The position numbers and the translations under genes were made by a program. Shown piece after piece: positions 19,391-31,300 of a DNA stretch of 64,000 nucleotides (the first letter of the stretch is position 1; the number at the start of each line of letters is the position of its first letter). The notes below the pieces were generated by a model. That model was given only the letters and a program-made list of their open reading frames with translations, had not been told where the DNA came from and made no database searches. The DNA lies in assembly GCA_950295325.1 (NCBI GenBank), contig OX485806.1:30070001-30134000 (forward strand), given 5' to 3'. Origin of the DNA: Polytrichum commune. Lineage: Eukaryota; Streptophyta; Polytrichopsida; Polytrichales; Polytrichaceae.

Positions 19391-20400
19391 TTCCTTGACT
19401 TCCTTCATGCTTCAAGGTGCTTGGTAGTGATCTTTTTAGTTGGGGAATCCCATCTTCAAATAGCGGAATTGATTTGAATTGCCTTTGATTTGTATTTGAA
19501 TCTGCACATTATTAAAAGATCATATTTATGAAACCATGAATTTTCCAATCTTGGATACAAAAGGATTGCCATGAAAATGACTATTTTTCTCTATTTTTTA
19601 TTCTCAATTGTGACTATAGAATATTCTTGTCTCGGATCCGAAAGGACATGGACAAAAAAAATTCATTTTTTTTATTATCTGTTTTTTTTTTTGAGTTTTC
19701 GTGGATAATACTTAAAATTTTAATTTACATTCTTATTCCCTTGTTTTATGTTCCCTATTATTTTGAAAGTTTTTTTTCTAAATTTTTTTTTCGTTTTCTT
19801 CCGTTTCTTTTTATGGATGGTTTTTTCAAAAGTTTATAATTTCTTCCACTCCACGGTTATAGGCACCATCCACAGTTAAACGTACCATCTACTTTTAGTC
19901 ATATTTGTAAAGAAACTATATGAAGAGTCCTACTCGGTGTAAGAATTAAGTCAAATATTCTGATTTTTTTTTTAAATTCAAATTTTCTGCTCACCGCTCG
20001 CCGCTCACTGCTCACCGCTCACAAGATAGCGTCGCTGGTTATAGTTGTTCCCTAAAATGTATTAAAAATAATCTAGTTAACTATAGTTATTTTGGCAGTT
20101 GTCCAAGGTTCGCAGTACATGCACATTGCAAAACACGTTATTCAAAAAAATCCAATTGCATCTCTCTCTCTCTCTCTCTATACTATGTATTGTCTTAACC
20201 ATAAGCGAACCAAGCTAGTAACTTATGCTAAACCCAAGGTAAAGTTACTTTAGGGTTAGGGTAGTCTCAACTAAGGAATATCCACCATAGATCAGGACAT
20301 CTGCATCTATGGCCACGATGGACTACCTAATTCTATATTAAGAGAGTGAGATCACAAGGACCTCCTTTCAAAGGTTAAAACGCGCTGACGGTTTACCCTA
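19391..20400. other. AT-rich intergenic DNA, no gene seen
   Basis: This stretch has T-homopolymer runs (19,655-19,800), a tandem GCTCACCGCTCGCCGCTCAC patch near 19,990 and a TC microsatellite at about 20,160-20,178. Open frames here are composition artefacts. It may hold the terminal part of the MULE element, but no terminal inverted repeat was identified. Confidence 0.5.
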
Positions 20401-20559
20401 AGTAACTTTTGTGTTTAGAGCAAGTGGTGCAATCTAAGTGTTTTGGGAGGTGTATGTAACTCCACTCTAACCTCGGATGCACAAGGTTCAAATGGCTAAG
20501 GAACATGTAGAGTACTCCATGAAAGTATGTGTATTCTTGGTTGCAAACGTATGTTCATG

Positions 20560-22315
20560 CTGTACTTTATTGTGTGACATAGATAACAATTGGGTTCTGT
20601 TGTTATTCACCTCGTGTACGTTACGAACCCTCTCTTTGGATTAGGTTGGTGGCATGGGCATAGGTGAGGCAGACCCTTCACAAATTTGACAGCATCTTTA
20701 GGTTTTGCATACCAACTTTTGTTAGAAAATAGTGTGTACATAGGGCTTAGACATTCTCTAATGATGAGGAATGTTAAGCAATATTTTAAGTTATGATAGG
20801 GCTTTTGAAGTGATATTGGACAAGGTTTATACTTGAAGTTGACATATTTTGGATATGAAATACATTACTTTACTTTAAGCACACAAAGGTAAAACCTTAG
20901 TAAGTTGTTTGCTTATGGTTGTTCACTTTCTTAGAGATATACCAAGAAATGACAAGGACCATGGTAGATAGTTGAATATGCAAGGGTGTAGCCATGGGAG
21001 AGGATCCCACCCACCCACCCGGGTTTTGAAAGGTACATGGATATGCAAAGGAATGGTATGGCCTCTTAATAAGAGGATGTATTGCACAAAGACTAAGCTT
21101 GAAAGTAAGCATGGTTTTAAGCAAGAAAAACCCAGCTCTCTCTCTCTCTCTCTCAGCCATGCCATTAATATTTTGATTTTAAACTCTTACGTTAATCTAC
21201 CTAGCAATGGTCCTCTTTTTTAATAGACGACTCTAGGCTCGGAAGATTTTAAGTTTACATACATGGAAACAAATCATACTTACCATGAAATGAATGTAAC
21301 AAGGATGTAAATCAATAAAGCAAAATAACCATAGTTACAAACGTGACCCATGTCTCTACTCCATGATAAAATTAGGGTTTACAAAAACTTACCATAGGTA
21401 AATACTCCAATATAAACCCTTAACCCTAAAAAGAGCCTCTTTTTACCATTCACGCATGTGTGTAGTGAGAGGTGTAGTGAGCTTTGTGTATATTCACTGG
21501 GTAGTAGATACATGCTAAAAGTAAGAGAAAGAAGGACTCATCACCAAGGGGAGTATTCTACTTGGAGTGACCCAATCATGGCCAAGGAATAGGTTTGAAC
21601 ACCCATATGTAGTTTTACAAGGAGTGTTGTAATTCGAAATACTATGATGCATTTGAAATGGACTAAGTGTGTGCAACATGGATGACAACTAGGACCTTCT
21701 GTTATTTACCACGTGTACATAACTAATCCTCAAATGTTTGTTAGTTAGTTGCATGGGCACAGGTGAGGCATGCCCTTCACAATTTCAATATAATGATATA
21801 TTGTGATTATGACATTTTATGCATATCTATTGGTTGAAGTTACTAGGAACATTTCCATTGTATGTACTCCATACATGTGGTGGATTAGCTATATATATGT
21901 GCTTTGAGGTGAAGCAAGAAGATAGGTGATTAAACTTCCAAGGTATGGGGTAGTCAAAATCAAACATTTGTTGTTGGATACCATTTGATAGCAGAAACCC
22001 TAAGTAAGGTACATATTCTTGCAAAGTAAAGGAGGTTATAACACAAAATGTCCATGTTGTACAACACATAGCTAGGCATGATTGCAAACAAGTCTATTAT
22101 GCAAAATATTATTGTGTTATCAAATAGGAAGATGTAAAAGAAATAGAAAGAGTCTTGTGGAAATTCCCACCCACCCACCCTTGTATTGCAATGAAGAAGT
22201 TGAAGGATTTGGCCTCGGAAAAGAGGAAGTTCAAACTTTGTGAAAGTTTTGAAAAGTCCTCTCTCTCTCTCTCAGACTCTCTCTCAAAAAGAGAGTTGAA
22301 AAGCAATGTGTTGGA
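20560..22315. repeat. Two diverged direct copies of a module of about 1.1 kb
   Basis: Matching landmarks occur in the same order twice. GCATGGGCA(T/C)AGGTGAGGCA lies near 20,653 and 21,752, each followed by CCCTTCACAA. CCCACCCACCCACCC lies near 21,007 and 22,167, followed by TTTGGCCTC or TATGGCCTC with AAGAGGA, and then a CT microsatellite (about 21,137 and 22,259). Sequence between landmarks is strongly diverged. It is best explained as an old tandem duplication or two copies of one repeat family. No coding function is seen. Confidence 0.5.
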
Positions 22316-22997
22316 AGCAACAATCTAGATGTGTAATTTCACAAATAACACAATATCCATGCAACAAAAAATTGTTTACACCTAGAAATGTAGTCTGCAT
22401 TTAAGCCTCCATCTATTATTGATGAAACTACATGCATACAGTTTTATTATGACATCTGAAATACATTTATATGTCTAAATATGTGTTATATGTAAGTGAT
22501 AATGCAGAATGTACAACTTACATAAAATCATATTGCTCTTTGTACTTCAACATGTATCATGCTACGAATTTCAACATTCCCAATTAAAGAACACTATTAA
22601 GCTTATAGCATGCACTCTGTTTTAGATCCCGGTGGATTTGGGTGATTTTTGGCAACGAAATAAAGCGTTTTGTTTGTCTCAAAACAAGAAAGATGACAAT
22701 GCATCCTTTTGCATGATGAATCAACCCACATCAGTGACCATAATTGAGCTGCAGACCCGAAACTCAATATCAAAACTACTGTCAAATACCATACCCAACT
22801 GGTATCGAAAAACGTAAAATCCTCATTATATATAGATACCTGAATGGTACTAAAACAATACAATATCCATACAACTTCCCTTGTCTGAGCTTGATGTATC
22901 CTACCTTTAAAGTTTAAGTGACGCTGGTTGGCAAGCTATCTGCATGGCATGTGTGAGTATGTATGAAGTAATCAGTTTCTTCTTCTGTTTGGCCTGA

Positions 22998-23558
22998 CTA
23001 GCGAGAAATTAATGGTGGCATGAATGGAGCAGGTACGAAGCAGGTGACTAGTACATCTTGGGACTTGAAAATCCTGAAAATTAGGTAAATATCACTTTTC
23101 TGCAAGCAGGCAGCCTTGAATGCAGAGACACCAGAGTCTTTGACAGTTTGATCACGTACACCTTTCGCCATTAATTCAACTGCTCTGCAATCTGATCTGA
23201 TATTCACCCAATTACAGCCCGACCAGACCAGCTGGGATGACCACATGCATGCACCATTGCTCTTGCAAATATCCGCCATTAAAAACATCCTCGTTGTTGT
23301 CACAGTTTTGTGTCTACACATGATGGTCATGGTCAACATTTAACTGCGCACTCGGAAAACTCCACTCCTGCAGCATTGATGTAATGAAAGTTGAGAATAC
23401 ATGATTGCTATCCTCTGCTTTGCTTTGAATTTCCTCAGCTTCTTCAGCAACTCTGTGCTTTCTTCTGTGAGATCCTCAGGAGTCATCAAGTGCACATGTT
23501 CAATATCATCGATCTGTTTGCCTATAGCTATATATTTATATAATACCACCAGCTTCAA
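22998..23558 (-). other. Unresolved minus-strand open stretch
   Basis: Two open segments in the same frame (23,558-23,340 and 23,339-22,998) are split by one TAA. The first part reads like protein (QIDDIEHVHLMTPEDLTEES, then LLKKLRKFKAKQRIAIMYS), the second has GACMWSSQLVWSGCNWVNI and AVELMAKGVRDQTVKDSG. No family is recognised. It lies directly divergent from the plus-strand gene at 23,564, only a few bases away, so both cannot have ordinary promoters there. It may be a decayed gene or chance. Confidence 0.2.
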
Positions 23559-23563
23559 GCATC

Positions 23564-25412
23564 ATGACTAGCAAATCCTTTTTCTATTTGGACCTTCTAA
23601 CCATCTGCTCCTCGCTTATGTGTGTTGTTCAATCTCTGCAGGTTTCAGTCTTGTCAGAGCCTAGTATTCAAGTTGAGGCAGATCAAATCTTAAGCTTGGT
23701 GAACACAAAGGAGACTACTCCACCACTTAACCCTACAGATCATCAACACTTAATGGCTGCTCATCTCAAAGACAATGTCGGAAGAGACTTGGTCGATCTG
23801 GGGGAAGAGAAAGAATTACAAGAGTCGGCTAATCAGCTGGAATACAAATCGACAAGCACCGACAAATTGCAACCAGTTATACTGAGGTATGTCATTGAAA
23901 TGAAATTGATTATATAGTCCGGGAAGCCAAAATGCTTATGGGACTTAAAGTTGTACATCAAGATGATGGTCATAAAGAGGGTAGTTCCCTGGAGTAACGG
24001 AGTGCAGGGTCCTCCGTGAGATAGAGGCTAAGTTTAATATCACCTTGCTGATCCAATTAGAAAAGACTTGAGACTGACTAGTAGTACTAATTCTTGAAAT
24101 AGGATGGAAAGCAATGAGTTCACTTCATTACAAAACGTGCCTCATTTTCAACCCAATTGTAAGAGAAAAAACGGCATAATCTTTTATCTCTAAGGATTGG
24201 GATAGTTGATCACCTACCAGTTTCAATGGCGACATTGTTTGAGGTGCGGTAAGGAAAGCAGCAATGATTTTGCGTCGTTGAGGTGGTGACAATGGTTGGC
24301 TTCAAGTACGATTCACATTCATACTTGAAAAAGTCCTTAAGGTGAAGGTATCCTAATTTGTATCCCCTAAGGTGGAAAGAAAAGAGCTCCACTCTTTAGC
24401 GCTAAAGAAAGGCTTGGTTTAATCTGATACATACGTGAAGCATCATTGAATGTGATTTAGCATTAAATCCATTACGATACATCCCATTGTGATAGATCGA
24501 TGTGCAAGGCAGATGATTTTGTTGTTTTTGCTGTTGGTGTTGTTGTCTAACCCTATGATCCTTTGATCACTACAAACTCTTTAAGGTTTTGCGGTGTCAT
24601 GCAGGTCTGAAGATGAGCTCATCGGTGAAAAAAGATATGACATTGATCTTAAAGCTGGAAATTATGGCGACAGCAATGGATTTGATGATGAGTTGAGAAA
24701 AGGATCCAAACAGCCAGGCTCCGGAACACCAAGCCACTTCCACAACAGCATCCCCACTTTGTTGCAGAGTGCTCATCATAATGATCACCAGGTTGGTCAT
24801 GTCGATGGGTCAAATGCAGATCACTCATGTCACTTGACACATCGATCACCAGATCACTCATGTGGTCATCACAGACATCACATGATGATGAGTGCCCCTG
24901 TTTCTGTAATTTCTACAAGTGTAGAATTAGCCGGTCACTTCAGAGGAGAGTTAAGTGGTAATGAATCTATGGCCTCATACAGCTGTGAGGATATTCATCA
25001 GGAACAGTCGACGGACTCGGTGATGATCTTACCGGATATGTCTCTGAAGAAGGGTAGGCCTGGTGATGGTCAAATGGCTGCTGGAAATGATCATGTTGAA
25101 AGTGAGCTAAGGAAGATCACCAAGCAGCCATTCTCTGGGGGACCGAGCCTTCAACACAACAATTTTCCAGATTCCATCGTCACCACCACCAGCCGAGCTC
25201 TCAACCGACTCGATCCTCCGATCAAAAGTGGAAGCAATCACAACACATTTACTTATTCTACTGCAGGTGGTGGCAAATCTGATCAGGTAACACACGACAA
25301 AAGTGCAGACTCGATTTATATTCAAAGTAAAGCAAAGGTTTCGGCACCACCACACTCCGGGAGCTCAAGCCATAATCACAACAGTGTTCCGAATCTGATT
25401 GCTTCGGAGTAA
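23564..25412 (+). CDS. Predicted secreted His-rich protein with three SGxPSxxHN modules (2 exons)
   Basis: Exon 1 (23,564-23,886) ends ATACTGAG|GTATGT; exon 2 (24,605-25,412) starts after GTCATGCAG. Splicing joins CTG-AG|G-TCT in frame, giving 376 aa. The N-terminus MTSKSFFYLDLLTICSSLMC with VVQSLQVS looks like a signal peptide. The body is acidic and very His-rich (DHSCHLTHRSPDHSCGHHRHH region, about residues 180-200). A module recurs three times: KQPGSGTPSHFHNSIP (about residues 143-158), KQPFSGGPSLQHNNFP (281-296) and PPHSGSSSHNHNSVP (356-370, six residues from the stop). The first two also share a preceding ELRK. The pattern recalls plant IDA/PIP-type signalling peptides (PS-x-x-HN, SGPS), so a multi-peptide precursor is suggested; this is inference. 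An upstream TATATATTTATATAAT run (about 23,528-23,544) is very close to the ATG, so an earlier 5' exon is possible. Confidence 0.6.
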
Positions 25413-25742
25413 CTTTAAGGTTAGGATTGTTGAGTAGTTAAGAGTGTGGAAGTGATCTGATTCCTGTAGTTAGCTTGAGCATTTGTCAGGAACAATACAA
25501 TGTCAGATTGTACTCATACATCGTGACAGGACATTCAACATTCATTTGATGATGTGCCTGCGGATTAGGATGCTCAATCGATCGGCTTGTCTGTTGATGA
25601 CACCAAGATCATCAGCCTTAGAATCAGGTCAACGATTAATCGGTGTCTATTTAGGGTTTGTTTGTTGTTTGTTCCCCAGCTTTTTTGAAGGTTAATGCAG
25701 ATCGGTCAAGGTTGACCTGCACGTTTGTACATAGGTACATGA

Positions 25743-26116
25743 GGTATGCAGGTGTTATTCGATTCGTTTTTCTTGTTCTCTATCTGCTTTTATTGACCTG
25801 GTTTAAGTCTCCAAATTTGTGTTGCATTAGCAAATCTATGATGAAACATTAATTGGAATCAGATTGAACATCGGACCGCTCTTAATTAAGTTATGGTTAT
25901 CGAAAGTGCAAGATTGTTGAATCCTTAACTAATGCATAGATCCTCCCAATTGTGTTCACTATTAAGTACATAGTTGTTTAAAAAATTAGACAACATAGTC
26001 CAATCTCTTTTAAATTTAATTTATCTTTATGGTGTTTGTTCTTTGATCACCTAACCATACACCAATCAAATATAGGTGTTTGATTAAGAAAAGTAACCAA
26101 ATAACACCCATATACC
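25743..26116. mobile_element. MITE copy 1 of a GGTATGNNGGTGTTATTCGG terminal-repeat family
   Basis: The left end GGTATGCAGGTGTTATTCG (25,743) and right end ATAACACCCATATACC (to 26,116) are inverted repeats. The interior shares TTGTGTTGCATTAGCAAATC, GGAAGTGCA-like words and ACACCAATCA(A/G)ATA(T/C)AGGTGT with the copies at 27,357 and 42,044. The size is 374 bp with no coding capacity. The superfamily is not assigned because the target duplication is not clear. Confidence 0.6.
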
Positions 26117-26462
26117 TTTCATTTATATATTTATATATATAGATATGCAAGTGTGTGTACTATGTAGGAACTCAAAACCACATGCATGTCTAAATTACCA
26201 TACTTGTGCACGTATGTACATAGCATTGGATTTGCTTGATTGAATTTACCTTAGTAGATTGAAAACAATGTGCAGAAATTATTTGCAAGTGAAATATGTT
26301 AGTGGATAATGGCCTTTCAACCTTTGACAAAGCTTGATCATGTCAACAATGTGTTGAATGGTCATTTTTGTAAGGTCAGTGACACCTTGACACATAGCAT
26401 TGCCTCTTTTGTCAGAGTTTCATGGGTGGACACTGCAGTAAATCAAACCACAAGGCTCCAAG

Positions 26463-26580
26463 CACTAATAGGAAAGATGGGTCTACATGACATGCCAATC
26501 TAGCATAAATTGGCCAAACTGACACCAACCAATTGTGTTAGTTTGGCGTGTCATGTAGAGCCACCTTTCCTACTAGTGGA
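26463..26580. repeat. Small inverted repeat (foldback) of about 118 bp
   Basis: The left arm AATAGGAAAGATGGGTCTAC with ATGACATGCCAA (from about 26,467) pairs with the right arm TTGGCGTGTCATGTAGAGCC with ACCTTTCCTACTA (to about 26,577). Arms are about 33 bp with few mismatches and the loop is about 40 bp. It could be a short foldback MITE or a miRNA-like hairpin; sequence alone does not decide. Confidence 0.6.
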
Positions 26581-26896
26581 ACCTTGATTGATGGAAATAA
26601 AGGATCAAATCTTGTGTCAATGAAAAGCACACAAATTGTAGGGGGAATAAATCACAATTATGTAATTTTGCAGACTGCCAGCTCAACTTGAATTCTTATG
26701 ATGAAAGCCTCAAATCAAATTACACTCCAAGGCGACTTGGCAATTCTACTGGGAAACCCACCACATAAACTTGCATGAGCTACTTAACTTGGACACTTCA
26801 GCTAATGGTCTGAAATGAATGGTCTGTTGACCTGCTATCAAAGAAAACACCAACAAAAATGAAACACTGGGACGCAGCTACTTACGCCCTAAAGTT

Positions 26897-27400
26897 GTGA
26901 ACAGCCAGCGAGCCCCTTCACAATGTGGGAGTTGTCATGTGTGCAACAGTGTAAGACTTTTTTTTCTGTTTATAATTACAACCTCAGTGATGTTGCTAAT
27001 GGTTCTTGAGAAGATGGTGTTGATCATTTATCTCCCTAAGCTTGTGAAGGGATCACTGTATGCCCAAGAGGCTGTGGATGGTGATGGCGAAGGCGATGTC
27101 CCAACAGTCTGGCAAGGTCCCAAGTTTTCGGGGTCTAATTTCCTAAATGGAGGGCCTGGCAGTGGAAGCTCACAATTGCCTTCTAGCACCTGCACAACCT
27201 GTAATTCGTGGTCCAAAACAGAGAGAAAAAATAATATTAGGCCACAACTTGAGGTTTGTCATTACTTAGAAAGAGGTGCACATTGTGAAACTTCCTCTAC
27301 ATTATGTTGTACCAAAGAGTTCACTCGTGAACCTCAACTCGATCGTGCAACCATAAGGTATGTGGGTGTTATTCGGATCATGTTCTCCAACTTCTACTGA
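26897..27400 (+). CDS. Hypothetical membrane-anchored or secreted Cys-rich protein
   Basis: The frame starts MNSQRAPSQCGSCHVCNSV and has a long hydrophobic stretch (LFFLFIITTSVMLLMVLEKM, residues about 21-40). It continues through acidic VDGDGEGDVPTVW, a Gly/Ser-rich GGPGSGSSQLPSS and a Cys-containing C-terminal part. No family is recognised. The last 14 codons run into the terminal repeat of a MITE that begins at 27,357. CATAAG|GTATGT there would be an acceptable splice donor, so the real exon may end at 27,356. It is weakly reminiscent of the neighbouring 23,564 gene in composition only. It could be non-coding. Confidence 0.3.
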   Translation: MNSQRAPSQCGSCHVCNSVRLFFLFIITTSVMLLMVLEKMVLIIYLPKLVKGSLYAQEAVDGDGEGDVPTVWQGPKFSGSNFLNGGPGSGSSQLPSSTCTTCNSWSKTERKNNIRPQLEVCHYLERGAHCETSSTLCCTKEFTREPQLDRATIRYVGVIRIMFSNFY

Positions 27401-27654
27401 TTAGATTACCTAAAAAAACTTATGTTGCATTAGCAAATCTACGATGAAGCAATAGCGAAAATCAGACCTCTTGTGGTTTAATTATGGTGATCGGAAGTGC
27501 ATGTTTGTTGATTCCTTAACTCAATAATAAAAAAAATCCAATCTCTTCTAAAAATGTGGCTTCATGGTGTTTGTTCTTTGATCCTCACCCAACCACACAC
27601 CAATCAGATACAGGTGTCTGATTAAATAAAGCAACCGAATAACACCTGCATACC
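27357..27654. mobile_element. MITE copy 2 of the GGTATGNNGGTGTTATTCGG family
   Basis: The left terminal repeat GGTATGTGGGTGTTATTCGG (27,357) pairs with CCGAATAACACCTGCATACC (to 27,654); 18 of 20 positions are complementary. The interior contains TTATGTTGCATTAGCAAATC and GGTGTTTGTTCTTTGATC as in copy 1. The size is 298 bp. Confidence 0.7.
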
Positions 27655-28323
27655 TTTAATTCATAATGTTCATATGCGTTGAGAGCTTCCAACAATTTGA
27701 CTTGACAGACCAGACATGATAGGTCAATAGGCAGAGAGCATCACTCGTCCTGACATAACTTCCCAGTCTTGCAGAAATTTCTTCCTAGGAATCTTCGCAC
27801 TGTAAAATCTTGATTCTTCTCTTGACTTGTTTTGACTTTTTTATATGAATAAGTGACTGGTTGATTACTGTATGTTCAGGTTGGCAGTAAGTCTCCCCGC
27901 AAGCTTTTTGCCTAATTTTTTAGTTTCTTGATACATGGGTGACTTAGTCAACTTGTTTAGTATATCTTTAGGATGCACGTGAACTTGGATTTATTTACTC
28001 TTGCATTTTCAGCACATTTTCAGCACTTCATGTATTAATTAAGGATGTTATAATCTTTGGATAGGATGAATATGTCCACTGGTAAGTTAGTGCGTGAATT
28101 TTTTTTAAATTAGTTGCTAATGTTATGTGACACTTTACATATCTCAGATTCCAAGTATTGTTTGATACATGTAGTCTATACTTTTTTATTTACAGAAAAT
28201 AGTGAATATTCAGGCAACTTGCTTGTTTTACAACATTAAATTGAATTCTAAACAAACAAATTGAAAGTTCCAAACAACTTCAACAAACGAGAAGTTGATT
28301 ATTTCATGCCGTGTGAGGCCAAC

Positions 28324-31300
28324 TTAGACCAAAGTGAACAAAAACAACAACAACAGCAGCAGCAGAAGCAGTAGAAAAACCTTGCTCATTGTTGGACGTT
28401 GTCCGGGGTCTTCCTGTACACAAGCCAAAGCCACTTTCGCGACCAGCATTACTTGGTCAACATTTACATCCTCGCTTAAATGCTTGTCCACAATTTCGGA
28501 GAGGTCGCTGCTCACAACCTTATCATACACCCACACATGGAAGAAACACTTTGCAGAGCTGACCTTAAAGTCGACATTCTTCCTGCCACCGATTAGCTCT
28601 AACAGAACCATCCCGTAGCTGTACACGTCACATTTTTCGGTGATGGGGGTGTTGCTAACGAACCATTCGGGAGCCAAGTAACCTCGGGTACCCCTCACGA
28701 CCGTGAATGTGTCGGGCTCCTGCCTATCGATGAGCTTTGCAAGCCCAAAGTCGGAGAGCTTTCCTGAGAAATTCTCGTCCAAAAGAATGTTCTCGGGCTT
28801 GATGTCACAATGGATGATTCTTTTCCGACACCCCTCGTGCAGGTAAGCAAGCCCACGCGCCATGTCACACGCGATCGAAAATCGTTGTGGCCAAGTTAAG
28901 TCGTTCCTCTCGGTGATTTTCTTGAACAAATACTTGTCGAGTGAGCCGTTGGGCATATACTCGTAGACAAGAAGCCGCTCGGTGCCTTCGAAGCAGTAAC
29001 CAAAAAAGCGCACAAGATTGAAGTGATGGACATTGCCAATCGTACTCACCTAGAACAAAAAGCCACCACAAAGGGATGAATAAGGTAGACATGCATTATT
29101 CTCAGTACAGGGCCATACCATGGCCAATTGAAATTGAAATTTGCATGGTCACATGCGTTCAAGTGTAGTGTAAAGTCATACGCGACCGGGCTCCCAACCA
29201 AATTCTATTTCACTACCATCCTATTCATGTAGGTTCTTTTACGCAATAATTTTCATGATTATTGCTTCCCTCAAGGGTAATGAGATTTTGAAGTGTCATG
29301 GTCTTGCGGTTTTGTGTTAAAGAAAATTCTTTGAGGTGAGCTTGATGCAAAATCTGGTACACCATGAGACCTTTGCCCATTGCATGCCATGTAGAAATCC
29401 ATGTAGGTCTGGCTTATCCATACAAACTTCCTTTGTCCCTTAGGCCCTCAATATCTAGTGTAAAGTGCCCCTTAACCACATCTATTCGGAGGGCTTGGGC
29501 CTCGGTTTTCAAATTAGCAAAAATATTTGGACCCTGAACTTAGTTGTTCAATGCTGTTTGTCTTTTCTTCAAATGGTTATAACTTATTCCAGGTTGTGTT
29601 TACGTACTTCGGCCCGAAACTGCTTTTCGCCTTGCCCAAATCCTTCGAGTTTCTTCACAGCAACCGCTTGGCCGGACGTAAGAACCCCTTTGTAAACGGC
29701 CCCAAAACCACCCTGCCCGAGCTTGATACTGAAATTCTCGGTCGCTACAAAAAGCTCCTTGTATGTAAATCTTGTGGGTGCCTCGGACACCCCATCCATC
29801 TCAAACTCGAATGCCTCGTATTCCTTGCTACTTTTCTCGAAGCTGCAGCACCGTGTCATCACAATGATGATAAATAATATTATCACGCCCACACCTCCAA
29901 TTGTCCCTGCAAAACAGAAACTAACAGTTCTTACCGGGAACAAAGTGCTTTCATCACTGGGAACACTTTGCTGGAAATAAATTATTTCATCACTGGAAAA
30001 CTTAAGTCTTTCATTTTCAAATCGAGTTACACGATTCTCAGTTTTAAGTCACCATCCTGCAATACAGAATTGGCAGCAGGCTTGGGAAATCTCCATCAAT
30101 TCGACCCTTGGGTTCTAAATGCATAAGTTTACATTACATGAGAGCATTCTGCAACTAAAACTTTTCGGATTTTGATTGAAAAACACATCGAGATATAAGA
30201 AAGCTGCAAGTACCTCCAATGATACCCCTCTTTCTGGCTTTTGAGTGCTTCGAGGATCCTGCAATAAAATAAACAATTAATTTCATATCACATTCACAAC
30301 TTCTGAGCATGTCACCTTAGGACTTTTCAACACAAGGTGTAACTTACAGGTGATACTCACCCTGGTTTTATGCATGCAATCATACTTGAGATGAAGATGC
30401 CTCTGACAAATTAATCCTTGTGGGCACCTATTTCGAAAGTAAGATCCATGCTACACAATACAGTTATCCTTCAACTCAAAGCGACTTCTTGTCGGGAGTT
30501 GGTCCCCTACGATTTTTCATAGCTTGTTTTGCATACAAAATCAACAATTTCTTTCCACTCGTGGTGCATCCTCATCGGAGGAAAATTTTGGGTTAGAGGA
30601 TCAACCTAATTCGTAAGGTTCATAGAGGGCCAAACCTATTTTTAGTACTTCTTGGAATGCCAAAATGACTCGGTTTCACCCTCAAGGAACCGATATAGAA
30701 TGATAGTTCAAAAACCTCCACACTACCTCCAAACATGCACCGAAAAACTTAGCAAACATGGAAGGAGTTCATGTATGCAAAACAACCAACTCCCCACTAA
30801 AAGTCATGCTGAGTTAGAGGATAACTCTGATGATCCATTACAGATTGTTTTGTTCATCAACATTAATTGCAGATGATGCTGGACGTACATTATGCTTACC
30901 TGGAGGGCAGACAGAAGTGGTGTTTGAGCCTCCACAAAGGCATGAGAAGCCATTTGTGGTGTTAAAACCACAGGTCCCGGAGCTATTTGAGCACAAGCCG
31001 CACTGCTTAGCCTCCGCTGCAGTTTCAGTCCACGCTAGCTCAATGAAGAAAGTGAACTTGCTGATGTCTGTGGACACCTGGTTGTAGTTGTGAAGACTTG
31101 TGTAGCCCGCGCACCTGACTTACATGATAAGTGTTTCACATGTCAGCAGGTTTTTAAAAATAAAAATAAAATAAAATCACTCTCTTCACTCCATCACCTT
31201 GCCAGCAAACTCCACTTCTGATAAGTAGTTCTACATTACAGTGCAACTTTGATTGCAGTAATGTGAACCCATTGATCATTGCATCTTAACTCTCTTAAGA

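Noticed and set aside
19640-19840. T-rich tract with an open frame of Phe and Leu residues, considered as a membrane protein.
   Set aside because: A homopolymer-rich stretch gives hydrophobic residues by composition; no Met context or splice sites support it.
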